DNA from: Tetmemena sp. SeJ-2015
Lineage: Eukaryota > Ciliophora > Spirotrichea > Sporadotrichida > Oxytrichidae
Assembly (NCBI GenBank): GCA_027382625.1
Contig: JAJKFJ010021740.1
Span: 20,263 to 84,262, forward strand
Reading direction: 5' to 3'
DNA length: 64,000 bases
Shown here piece by piece: positions 10,316 to 21,971 of the stretch. A program made the position numbers and the translations under genes. Below the pieces are notes generated by a model that was not told the DNA's origin, ran no database searches, and was given only the letters and a program-made list of their open reading frames with translations. Within the stretch, counting starts at the first letter, position 1. Each line of letters opens with the position of its first letter.

Positions 10316-13300
10316 TCAGAGAGCGTTCATGTCTCTAAGTTTTTACTTAATAGTGTTAATATTCTTTATATTAATATCTAAATCGAACTCCAGTTGCTCT
10401 TTTTTCTTTTTAGCTGCTATAGTATTTGATCCCTTTGTAGGTATTTTTGAGTACTCAACTTCCAATTTTGATTTATCAAACTGTAAAGACTGAAGTTGCT
10501 ATTCCAGTTTAACTATCACATCTTTTTGGTCCAGGAATTACTACTAGGAGGGAAAAGTTACTCGCTAGGTTTAATTTTCAGGCTAATAATCTTTTTTATT
10601 CTTTTAATGGCCTGAGTATAATTCACTAAGAACTGAATTAAAATATAAAAATTTGAGGAAGAATTAAATAACATATTATGGGTCAATATAATTTGAAATT
10701 GAAAGAATATAAATTATATTTACAGCATAATCATTTTTATTTTAATTAAGATGACAATTATAATCTATCTATATTAGTCTGTTCAAAATATAATAAAATA
10801 AAATCTAAGTTCCTTTGGTGGTTTGATTCTTTTTGCTAAGTTACTGTTGGACATACTAGTCATAATTATCAATAGACTGCTGTTGACGAGTTTGAGATTA
10901 ATTATATTGTCTATTAGTTAATGAAGTATTAAGCACTGAGTCATTTCTATCTCTGTGACTTTGATTTTGAAATATTTAACTCTAAACTACTCCATCGTGT
11001 CCAGGCTTTTAGATGGGTTTTGAATCCTACTCATTCCATGTGAAAACATTAGTCAATTAAGAAGCGTTATTCCTCTACTTAAACATTTGATAATTTTCCT
11101 TATCTTTGTTTTATGATACCCATTGAACTTAGGCTGTAGTGGCTGGAACAGGTTACTTAGATTGAGATTCGTTCTCTAATTTAATCAAGTTACCTTGACT
11201 TTTGTTGGATTTCAAAATTGATTTGAGCTCTCCTCTCTCAAAATCAACTGATTGAAATTACTTCATAACCAATAAATAATAAATTACTATCTAGAGTCTT
11301 TGTTTTAAGATTTTATTGCTCCTTAGGGCCACCAGTCTTTATAATCTTAGTTTTGGCTGACAACAGCAGGAGTCCTCTCAATAGAATTATTAGAAACCTA
11401 ATTAAACTTCAAATTTTTCTTCTAGTAAATAACATACAATTAAATCTATATCCCTAAATGTATTGGATGTTTTATTCCTCTCTCATTTTTTAAAATTCTC
11501 CAGCCGATTACTGGCTTTTGTCTTAAAACTTCCCCTAACTATTTTTCCTACTATCGAAGGAGCCTTGAGTGTTATGATGCGCCTTACTTTCTTGTTCAAA
11601 GCTTTACCAATTTTATTTAAATTCATTGGTTGGAGCCTAATGTAGAGTTCTTTAGAGTTTTTCTATAGTAGCTTTCATGTTCTAGTTCTCATTTTCTACG
11701 TTCTTGAAATCTAACTCATACTTTTAAATCTGACACTGCATTTGTATTTCTCTCTCCTTAAGGAATTATCTCTCTTGCAGACTTTGCATCCTGTTTTCTT
11801 CCAAATCAGCAACAAGAATTTGTTATTAAGTCTGAAGTGATTAGAGCTATCTGTGAAGAATTTCAGTCTCTGATTCTTTCTGTCTCAAATGATTTTAGAG
11901 TTAAAATATTTAAGACTTTTAACTGGCTATTTACTCCTCGATCTCTTATCTTTTGAGATTTAGTAAATTATTTTCTTGCTTTATATTTTAGTCATGCAGT
12001 TGCAGATTCTTAACATCGCTTATCAGATTCATTCTCTCTGAGTTTAGCTAAAAGATCTCTTCATCCTTCTATCTCAAATTCTTTTCCTATTCACTTCAAA
12101 TTAAAACAATTCAACAAATTAGAAAAGATATAATCAATGGCATTTCTTATTTTAATCTAAGATGCTTATTATATAAATTGTTATTTATAAAGAAAGAAAG
12201 TGAAAAATTAGATTTAGATTTAAAAGAAAATAATTGAAATCAATATAAAGAATAAATATAATTTATTATACTTTGCAATTAGTGAAGATAGTCAATCTTC
12301 TTCCTTAATTCATCTTCGTTCTTGCTGTACATAAACTAAGTACTCTATTGCTGCTCCTAAGACTACAAGAGTAGACTGTGCTTTTATTTTAGCTCCTCAA
12401 AATCTGTCTTGAGTCTCTTGTATACGAAATCACTTTCATCGCACTTCTACTTCAACTGATCATTATCAAAGGTCAATTATCTAAGTTATCTTTCATGTGT
12501 CTGCTTGTACTCCAGATATTATTTTTAAAGATCTTCAAAATGCGCTCTTGATGGTCCATTCAATTCATTAGCTTTGCTTAAATTAGTCTGCTGAGATTAA
12601 ACGAAGAGCAATTCCAATTACTAGTTTCTCTACAGACAAATCTAAAATTACTGACTCAGTTTTTAAAGTACCATTTCATACTGCAACAGAATGTAATTAT
12701 TTCCTAGTAGTTGATTTTACTGCTAACTTATCAAGTTTTCCTAACTTATAGGCTCTTGGTTATGTGCTCCACAAATTTAGTCATCTGGGTTTAATTTTTG
12801 CTAAATATTTTCAGAACTTGCCTCCCTATTTAGATTTATAATTTATGATAATGAAATAGCGAAAATATATAACATTCAGATTAGATGATTTATTTTTAGA
12901 TACTAACTCTCTTTAATTTGATTTTCTATGGTTAAAAACATTTGCTGTGTGCTGTGAGGGAGTTCAGAGCATATCGAATTGAAGCCAGAGTAGTGATGGA
13001 GATTTAACTTGCTTTCCTTGTTTTGATAGTCATTATAAATCTCCTAAGAAGTTACTCCCTCCCTCTAGTTCAAAGAGAATGTTATTTGATTGTTTCTGAG
13101 AATCTGCTCTTATGACGCAACATGGTCAACTAAAACAATAAATCAAGAAGCCTATTGATCTCTAAATTATCTTCTCTTTAATTTGGAGTGATACTTTTCT
13201 ACCTTGCATGTGCAAGTTTGTATTTAATTTCTGAGTGCTCTACTTTTCCAAGATTCACATAATCTTAATTTTCCTGTAGCTAAGGGATAGGTGAGTAATC

Positions 13301-15463
13301 AACTTTAGTATCACTGTTTCCATCCTGAGAAGAGCTCATTAAATTTTTGAATCCTAAATTAGCTTTTGGAGTAATTGCTTGATAACCTTTCTTGCCTGTA
13401 TTTGCATTTGTATTTACTTCTCTATATGAGAATACCAAATCTTGTTGCTTTTATATAAATAAAATTATATCAGAGATTTAAAATAAATTTTAATCAGTGA
13501 GTGAAATATTTCTGAAAACATGCGCTCATGACTAGCTCTTTCAATATTTTGGAATTGACTGTCACACGCTAGTTCACTGTTATTGTGCGCCTTACTTTCA
13601 TAGCTAGCTAGTTGTGGATGCTGTTAGTTTTCTGCATAAATTATCATAGTGTCACTTTCTCTTAAAGGACTATGGCTCTATCTTTTTTGTGGTGACTTCT
13701 GCACTTAAATAATTTGAGAAATTTCGTCTTTGTAAAAATTTACAGTGAATATTAAGTTTAAAAATTATTTAAGATTGATTTATGGGCTTTCCTCTAAATT
13801 CTAGAACTGATAATTGGGATTAGATCTCTGAGTATTTACTATTTAACTATCTTCAAGTTGCTATTTGAAGTTTCTGAACTGTCTCGCTATTTCTTCTTGC
13901 TGCTAATAAAGATGACCTAATTCATTATCTTATACTTGCACTACTTCTTCTTCTTGTCCTTCATCTCTGGTTCCATCGAATTTTTTATTATATAATTCAA
14001 AATAAATATATTTTGTTTAAAATTGAAATTAATTATGTTAAAATAACTAGAATTCGTGTTGCTATGTTTGCTCAGAATAATCTTCTCTATATCTATCACT
14101 ACTCGCAATAATATTTGCTTCATCAAACTCCTCTATTTCCTCAACAGTTTAATAGTTTTGTTGTTAAGTTTAAATGTAGTCTTAGTTAGTAACAGGTGGA
14201 TTGCAGTTCTCATAAGTCTAAAATCCGCCCTCGTCTCCCAGATCATAGGTTTAAACTTACAGTGTATAAAATTATAAATTATTTTATTAGATATCCTCGT
14301 CTTCAAAAACTATGTCGCAATTTTCCTCTTCGTTGATAGCATGATGAGGAGATAAATGATTTTCTTGGAAGAACTCTGACTTCTGAGGTGAAAATATGAA
14401 CTCAGGAAATTAATTTCCATTGGTTGAACTTGGATTATATGGAGTCTAATAGTTTTAAATGACATCAGAGTCTTTTTGCGATAGTCTCAAAGCTAAGTTT
14501 TAATGAGCAGATGTTCTTCGCTCATGATTAGTAAAATCCATTAAGGAACTTATTTTCCTTTAATCTTGAGCAGCAGATTGAGCAAACTTATCACAATCAT
14601 TTACCGATTGATTGTTTGATTTAGCAAATGAACTGTCAAATTTAGGAATATTTATAGCCCATCTATTGTCTGGACTTTCGCCTTTAGTAAGCAGAGCTTT
14701 ATTGTCTCTTGAGGTTGTTTGATCTTCTCTCGCAAAAGAATTCTGATTACCATTCCTGAGCTATTCTCCTAAAAATATATTCTTAAAATAATCTTGGATA
14801 GGAAACATTCTATACTTGTCCGAATTTACTTTGACTCTAATCTTTGGTTCTTGATTTTGTTCCTAATTTTAACTGTTTTAAGAAATTACTGACTGGCGAT
14901 GAGACTCTTTGACCTCCACTTGTCTTAGAAAGATTATTTGAGTTTGCTATTTTGGTGAACTCAAATCAGGCTTTTCAAGTTAACTTATATGTTTATTGGG
15001 CTTAGTGAATGACCCTTCATCAGGCAACTAATTATTCCTGAATTAAATGTTAGCTCGGAGGTCTTTTGCTTTTTGTGAAATACCACTTGCAATTTAAAAA
15101 GAAAACATAGAAAGTTAAATGCATGACTGATATTGTGAGGGATTTATTGCTTCGTAATTTGAACTTTATTCTTCTTAATATCTAAATAGTTTACAAGAGT
15201 CTTCTTTTTAGTCTTCTCATTTTATTTAAAAATAAAAATATATTTTATGTTTGGTTTTAATCAGGTGATAAATTGTTGAGACATTTCGACATATCAAGAC
15301 TGGAGATGCTTGTGAGAAACGATTCATCTTCGAAATCTCCCGGTGGCTTCTGGGTTGAAATCGATTATTTAAAGATAAAATAATCTATATAATAAATTTA
15401 GATATATTTTATTTATGAATAGTAGGCTTTGGAGTGATCCTTAATTGGTGCTTGATTTTTCAT
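10316..15463 (-). CDS. Large coiled-coil protein, uncharacterised
   Basis: Minus strand, start ATG at 15461-15463, stop TGA at 10316-10318. An open frame (TAA/TAG as Gln) can be followed through most of the interval with shifts expected from IESs. The N-terminal third is polar and acidic (for example PPGDFEDESFLTSISSLDMS). The middle is long coiled coil rich in Gln, Glu, Leu and Lys (for example QQQEEIARQFRNFKQQLE and ENRMQSLQERQFLKEREIQ). The C-terminus reads KLEQQLQSLQFDKSKLEVEY then KKEQLEFDLDINIKNINTIK, a coiled-coil end vaguely like ciliary/centrosomal proteins. I recognise no enzyme domain. It may be cytoskeletal. One resolved IES (15356-15415). It could be two genes, though no convincing internal terminus was seen. 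Confidence 0.6.
15356..15415. other. Candidate IES, pointer TGAA (60 bp)
   Basis: TGAA at 15356-15359 and 15416-15419. Excision gives KAYYSTQKPPGDFEDE near the start of the coiled-coil gene. The block is AT-rich and in frame, so support is composition plus the repeat. Confidence 0.5.
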
Positions 15464-15812
15464 ATTTAACGATGACAATTTAAATTATTTTATTCAAATT
15501 TGTTTTAACTCATATTTAAAGATATGAGAAGAATAAAATAATTATAAGTTCTGACTTCAGGATAAATTAATTTATATACAAATTTATTCAACTCTATCTA
15601 TCTTTCATAAATTGATGTTTATTCTTTACTAAATTAAAACAATTTATAGAGCAGAAGTTTTATAATTATGATTGCCCTTATAAAATAATTGCAAATAATT
15701 TACTATAATTTTAATTAATTGTAATAAGTTGTTTATTTGCATCTTAATTATATGCGTGATAGATTTGATGGGAATTGGACGTATGTATTAATCTTTAAAA
15801 ACCATTTCAAAA
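15464..15812. other. Divergent intergenic region
   Basis: About 350 bp of AT-rich DNA between two divergently transcribed genes. It presumably holds both promoters; no specific motif was recognised. Confidence 0.5.
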
Positions 15813-18290
15813 ATGCTAACATTCAAGCAATTGAAGGCTCAAGAGCAAAAGATCTTTGGAAATCTCCCAAGTCAAAATCTCCTTATCGATAAGGCATCTC
15901 TCATGAGAGCCACTGAAGAAATACAAACCACTCTCAAATAAGCTTAAACGCAAAGATCCATATATCACTATATTTATCAAAGCTTAATTAGTAAAAATAT
16001 ATTATAATTCATTCTATATTATTTGCAAAGAGTTAAGAGCTCCAAGAGACTTTTGTAACTGAATTTAAAATAAGAGCAACAAGAGACTTAAGCAATGGAC
16101 TTAGATATTTCTTTTATTTTTTGCTTATTGATAAGGTATTCATGCACTAAGAGTAAGAGGATTACATAAAAAGGTTGCAGAGGGAAAAGCAACAGAGCAA
16201 CGAGAAAAGAATTCTGATAGAGTTGTTTTAGAAACAACTAGAGGATTTTAAGTTCGAAGAGAACAAAAAGATCTCCTTACGAGAAATGATTGAAGTGTTT
16301 GACACTTTGGGCTACGATCTATCAAACGTATAGAAAAATGAGCTATATCTAGAAATGGGAGCAGGCAGAAAGTTTAGCCAAAACAAATTCATTAAATGGC
16401 TCTCACAAAACTATAAATTCTTGCTTAAGAAACCTAGCAAGGGTGAGTATATAGGGGCTCCAAATGTTAAGTCTATGGCATAAGACTAGATAGCAAAATA
16501 AATATATAATTAAATTTAGATGAATTTCTAAAAGTTGACAGAGTAGATAATGAGCAGAAATAATTTTTCTCTTGATGCGAGGTCAAAGTCTTCTAAATTT
16601 CTTCCCTACTTGAATGGGTCAAATAAAACTCCAGACATCAGATAGCTTTAAGCACTTAGGCCGAACACTCTTGACTACTTCAAGAAGAATATTGATTTAT
16701 CCATTATCATTATTTTTAAATTAAAATTTTAATATTTTGAATAGAAACACTATAGACAACTCGAGTTAGATCAGAAATCTAGACGTAGATAAAAACCTAT
16801 CTTTCGAAAATTTGAAGCCAGTGAGCACTAGGAACCTAGAAAACAACTTAGTAAAATGGAGTGAGAAACTACTCAATATATCTCGCAACTAAGAGGATGT
16901 GGAGTTTATTTTTAGTTTTAGAAACAAGAAATTTACGATAGACAACTAGCCAATAAAATCATCAAGTTCAATCACCCTATTTTCCAAGAAGAGAAATAGT
17001 TAAATTTATTCGACCAATCCAAAATATATCATAATATATGATTTTTTATTAGTTTTATCCTAACAATCTGAAAATTAAGTAGAAAAAGAGAGGATTGAAA
17101 AGCGTGAAAGAAGGAGAGAAAGACGCAATCAAAATAAAACAGTGGACTATGCAACTCTACCTCCTTAGATAGACCCAAAAGAAAAAGATCTAATGAATAA
17201 CTCCTAGATAAGCATCAAAAATTAAGAACAGTAAAAGGAAAAGAAAACTGTATAATTGGGCAATCTGCTCAAAAGATCTTTCTATAATGGAAGCAAAATA
17301 GGCTTCTTTGCAAAAGACAAACCTCCTCTTGAAAGGATTGATGAGGATCCAAACATGAATGATCCCGCACTTAATAAAACTTTTCAACAGCAAGCCAGAG
17401 CCACTATGAATAACACTATCACCTTAGGCCAAAAATAAGAGGGAGGAGATATAGATGACTCCCACTCGACTAATTAGCAAAGAGCAAATGATAAGCAAAA
17501 TAAAAACTAGGCTGGATCTAACTTCTAATTTAAGCAGGAGTCAGTGCTGTTCAACTAAACCAAAGGATGAGGAACTTTTTATGACACTTTTAACACCACA
17601 TTCTATACACAAACTGAATCAATTTATGACTATGAAGAGGAGCAGCAGCCAGAACCAAAATCAAAGAAGATCTTAGATGCCAAAGCCAAAAATGTAAACA
17701 AAACTCTCATTTAGACAGGGATGGGTCATATTTCTCCTGACAGTGTTGAGAAGAAGCGAAAAAGGAATCTATCTGTTGATTATCAAGAAAAAGATTAGGA
17801 TGAGGAAATAGAGGAAGAGGCAGGCGTTTATTAAAACAAGCAAGAAGATTATTCTAAATTATTGGAGAAAAATATTTCATAATAGGCGAGTCAATATAGA
17901 AAAAGACTTTAGAAGAGGGAAGAAATTCAGAAGGCGCTCAATATGATAACTCTCAATAAGAAAGGCTAAGAATAATTGCAAGAAGCTTTTGAGGCACTCA
18001 ACAGAAAGAGAGTAAACAAAAGCACTGAAAATATCAGGAACTATTAAGAAGAGGTGAGAAAGAGACTGAGAGATAAAAAGTTCAAAGAGGAAAGGAAACA
18101 AGAATACGAGGTTGCATATATAGCCTCTATGCTACCATCTGCATTGGAAATGCATAAATTTATGAAGTACATGAAAAGAGACAAAATCTTTGAAAGTGAA
18201 ACCGGTTTCAAGATAGTAAGCAAAATTTAAACTCACAGAGATCAGGAAAGACTTGAATATCTCTTGAATTACAAACTATCATCAAAGTGA
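15813..18290 (+). CDS. Hypothetical charged protein with EF-hand-like segment
   Basis: Plus strand, ATG 15813-15815, TGA 18288-18290. After two resolved IESs (15950-16024, 16104-16129) the N-terminus reads MLTFKQLKAQEQKIFGNLPS, then MDLDKVFMHQEQEDYIKRL and a segment resembling a calcium-binding helix-loop-helix pair (IEVFDTLGYDLSNVQKNELY) without a clear canonical loop. The second half is basic and Gln/Lys-rich (VEKERIEKRERRRERR), then acidic (QEKDQDEEIEEEAG), ending LEYLLNYKLSSK. Further IESs probably lie near 16,700 and 17,040. I do not recognise the family; an axonemal or cytoskeletal role is only a guess. Confidence 0.6.
15950..16024. other. IES, pointer GCAAAGA (75 bp)
   Basis: GCAAAGA at 15950-15956 and 16025-16031. 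Excision gives LKQAQTQRVKSSKRLLQLNL. The spacer is almost pure AT. A 7-bp repeat at this spacing is unlikely by chance. Confidence 0.75.
16104..16129. other. IES, pointer GATA (26 bp)
   Basis: GATA at 16104-16107 and 16130-16133. Excision joins QAMDLDK to VFMHQEQEDYIKRL; the unexcised frame is wrong for the downstream coding sequence. Confidence 0.7.
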
Positions 18291-18468
18291 AACTAGAGTA
18301 TGATATTTAAAAATTATTAAAGAATTGGGGCGTTTTAAAGACTAATTTTTAAAATTATAAGATTCATTTTTAAATAAAACTTTCCTAATGGAGTAATATA
18401 TCTGCCAATTTTTTCATCGGTTTGATGCGAATATAAGTCTTATCACTTTGGCCGAATTAATCTAAAAA

Positions 18469-20868
18469 TCATAAAAACAACACAAAAAGGTATTTTAAAT
18501 TAATTTAAGTTTAAGAAGCTTTTGTTGTGATGGTATCGAAGCCTGAGCTTGCAGCTTCTTAGTAGTTAGATTTTAACTGTTAATCTAAATTTCTCATGCT
18601 GAATTGCTGTTGAATTATATCCTCATCACCACCAGTAAGAAGGTCTTTTACAGCATTCAGATTGTGTGATTAGGCAAGGCCATTCATTTTTATCTACTAA
18701 GATTTTATAATCTAAGTAGGCGTTTTGTTTCTCTCGACTTGCATTACAGCCTAGAGATTTTGTTAGTTCCCTTCATTTTCAGGCATTCTCCCTTAATTCT
18801 GTCTCAAAAGCATCAATTAGCTTTTAGGATTAATGATTAATAATTTAAAGATATTAAACTTTCTTTAACTAAGAATCTTTTAAAATAATAGAGTTCTTAT
18901 GTAGTCATTATAATTATAAAAACAAAATTTGCCTTCAAACTTCAACATATAATTTTTTGCTTTGTTGATCGTGTCTGAGATATTAACTCGCTGGAATAAT
19001 TTTAGTTTAGGAAGAAGCCAATGACATATCGTTGCTAAAGAGTTAATTGAATCTGCTTTGATTTTAAATGCTAGAAATTTCTCCTAAATAATTATGCTTG
19101 TTTTTCAACAAACGATTAAGTCCAGAATCAGTCCTTGACTGCACATTTTTGTTACTGCTTTACCATAGAAATTAAAATAGCAAATTATTAATTTATAATT
19201 AAGTATATTAGCAGAGAGAATTCTATTTGCGAAATGGATTTGTTTTTTATGGTGTACTGACAAATTTAGCTTAGCCTTGAGCTAGTCTTAAGTCTTCTGA
19301 TGACTTTTCCACTCATTCAAAGTGTAAGTCGGAGGTGCTTTCTATAGTTTATTGCTAAACTGATAATTTTCAGTTTGAATCTTTTAGATCTCTTATCTCT
19401 TAGTTGCTGCTCTCAAGCTCTCTGTAAATTTAAAAGGCTCTTACATATGCTCGTTTTTGCGCTAAGAAGAATTAAATTAAGAAAATATTACCAACATAAC
19501 TTAGAGCATTCTATCTATGAGCATATCATTTCCTTTTTTTATTAATCCTTCCCTATAAAATTTTACTTAAATTAACGTACCTTTATTTTTCAGGTCTAGA
19601 GAGCACTCTTGCTAAATAATGATCTCCGATAGGTTAAATATTATTCTTTATTAAAGAATGGGTGTTGAGTTCTCTTTAAATTTATTCTATCTGATTTCTC
19701 CTGTAGAGTTGATTTTCAATTTCTTGCTTCATTAGAAAATTAAGATTAGAGTTGCCAAGGAATTCCCCAGATTAAGCTAAAAATTTATCCTCTGTTGATA
19801 AGCGATTGTAGTTTTCTGAACTCTGCAGCTCATGATAAATATATAAATAAATAAATTAATCGTTACAAATTTAATCATTTAGCCAGAGAGTATTTTAATT
19901 TAAAAATTATAATTTAGGGCCCCTGTATATCTGAACCTTTGCTGCTTGGGAAAAAGCGTAAAGATAGCAGGCGTAGAATGAGCGGTAGATTCCTTTCAAT
20001 GTTTTCGTTAAGATCATCGATAAGAAAGTGGTGTCGATATCCAATAGATCAATGCGCCAATTTTTGTGAACCATTACGTCGTGTGAAACCAGAAGAGCTA
20101 AATTACTCCAGTTTACCGCTTCTCTCTTCTGTTTGAGAGTCTATAATGAGAAGTTTTAGTATTTAAAATCTGAAAGATAATAAAGGATCAGAGGCAGACT
20201 ATCTTATTACAAATTAGCTGATTCCTCTTATGAGGAAGTTTCGCTAAGGATTGGCCATTCATCAAAACCATACATGTACTCAAGTTACTCGCTATTTATC
20301 TAAGCACCGAGGGTTTCTTAAATCCTCAACAAATATTGTATAATTCTTAGCCAGGATTTGCTTATATCATTACAAAATAATCTATGAATGATTATAAATC
20401 ATTAGAACTAATGTAATTACGATAGAGTGTGTTTGAAGTAATTTTAGCATCTCCTTTATTTTAAAAAGAAGAATTCGTGACAGTTTTAGGAACAATAGTC
20501 CTAAAATTGTTAATATTCTTTGCAGTTAAATCCAAATGACTACTTTAAATATAATTCTTATAAACTTTATTCAATTGAAGTTAAGGCAGTAGAAGGTGGA
20601 TATTGATCTTAATTTAAGCTTGCAATCAACTGAATGTAAGTATTGTTAAAGCCTTGACTTTTCTTTCTCGCTCCTGCAGATTTGTAAACTGCTGAAGAAA
20701 TTAGGCGTGGCTTTATTTATTGTAACCTTTTCTTATGCAACTTCATAGCATTCACATCTCTAGCAAAAGAATTCAAGTTTTTAAGGGTAATAAAACTTAC
20801 TGAATTACATTAGTGAGGTCCTTGTGCTTAATTACTTGCCTGCTTTGGGAAGCAGAATTAGCTTTCAT
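18469..20868 (-). CDS. Hypothetical protein
   Basis: Minus strand, ATG 20866-20868, stop TGA 18469-18471. It begins MKANSASQSRQVIKHKDLTN; a GT-AG intron (20760-20800) then joins VIQ to DVNAMKLHKKRL, followed by a basic stretch (IKPRLISSAVYKSAGARKK). An internal region reads TKTLKGIYRSFYACYLYAFS. The C-terminal part is Gln/Asn-rich (NLNAVKDLLTGGDEDIIQQ). Frames are interrupted around 19,500-19,900 and 20,400-20,600, where IESs are likely but not resolved. No known domain was recognised. Confidence 0.5.
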
Positions 20869-20940
20869 TATTTTATTTCTAGTTATTATAAAATATCTCC
20901 CTTAAATTTATATGAGTAATCTGTAAAAGTAATAAATTAA

Positions 20941-21150
20941 ATGGAGAACTAACAAAAAGAGACCACTCAGATTTTCAAACAAGAGCTTCACAATTTCCTG
21001 ACTTCCAAGCACTTAAATTTATTTTAGCTTGGAATAGATGAGCCAAACGCTCAATAAATTATCAACAAGTTCATGCAAAATAACAACAAATTCATTCAGA
21101 AGAACAACCTTGATGACCTCAATGACTTCGCAAAAATCTATCTAGTATGA
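20941..21150 (+). CDS. Small hypothetical protein (69 aa)
   Basis: A compact uninterrupted frame from ATG 20941 to TGA 21148-21150, read with TAA/TAG as Gln. It starts MENQQKETTQIFKQELHNFL and ends LDDLNDFAKIYLV. It is amphipathic, possibly helical, with no signal peptide or membrane segment. It sits about 115 bp upstream of NAA20 on the same strand and has no IES or intron. The family is not recognised. The 69 codons without TGA and the good polar/hydrophobic periodicity argue that it is real. Confidence 0.55.
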
Positions 21151-21265
21151 TAACAAAGATCCATATCTTAACCAAGGAGATGTTTTTCTAAAATTCTAGA
21201 ATTATCTTATCTTCTTAATAAGTTGATTAATATATTGAGTCTTTTAATATTAATTTAAATTGAAA

Positions 21266-21879
21266 ATGGCAACCATAAGGTCTATGAATATGTTTGACTG
21301 TCTCAAGTTCAACAACATAAATTTGGACTTACTCACAGAGACTTTCTACACTTCTTTCTATGGAACATATCTCTCTAAATGGGGAGAGTACTGTGTACTT
21401 GGAGAGAATTCAGTATCCATGTTTTAAGGCTACCTATTGGGAAAAGTTGAAGGTGATAAGGGAAATGATGCCAAGAAAGATTGGCATGGACATGTTAGCG
21501 CAGTCACTGTGGCCCCGCAATTCAGACGACAAGGGTTAGCCAGAGCACTAATGGATTATTTGGAAGAAGTCACTATCAAGACTCATGATGCTTACTTTGT
21601 GGACTTGTTTGTGAGACCTTCGAATCAAGTCGCAATCAACATGTAACCTTAATAATTTCTTTTACATTAAAAAAAAATAAAATATTAATTTGTAAAAGCA
21701 TTTACAAGAACTTAGGGTACATAGTGTACAGGACAGTGATAGGGTATTACAGTGGAGGGGCAGACAATGACACTGAGGATGCATACGATATGAGAAAAGC
21801 CATGCCCAAAGATAAAGACAAAGTAACTGTAATCCCTCTAGAGAAACCCATTCACCCTCATGAGTTAGAATTTCACTGA
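21266..21879 (+). CDS. NAA20: N-alpha-acetyltransferase 20, NatB catalytic subunit
   Basis: GNAT-fold enzyme that acetylates N-terminal Met followed by acidic or Asn residues, working with the NAA25 auxiliary subunit at the ribosome. The start MATIRSMNMFDCLKFNNINL, the acetyl-CoA loop RRQGLARALMDYLEE, FVRPSNQVAIN, YKNLGYIVYRTVIGYYSGG and DAYDMRKAMPKD all match NAA20 closely. Length is about 185 residues. Start ATG 21266; stop TGA 21877-21879. One insertion (21640-21698) splits the highly conserved NMYKxLGY motif. Confidence 0.95.
21640..21698. other. IES, pointer CAT (59 bp)
   Basis: CAT at 21640-21642 and 21699-21701. Excision gives VAINIYKNLGY with the right length for NAA20. A GT-AG intron (21643-21698) is an alternative but would add one residue. 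Confidence 0.6.
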
Positions 21880-21971
21880 TGCTTAATTGACTAGAATGAT
21901 GATTAATTATCACTTCTTAATTTAATGAATAAGGCATAAATTAAATTAGTCTATTATAAATTTTAACTAAA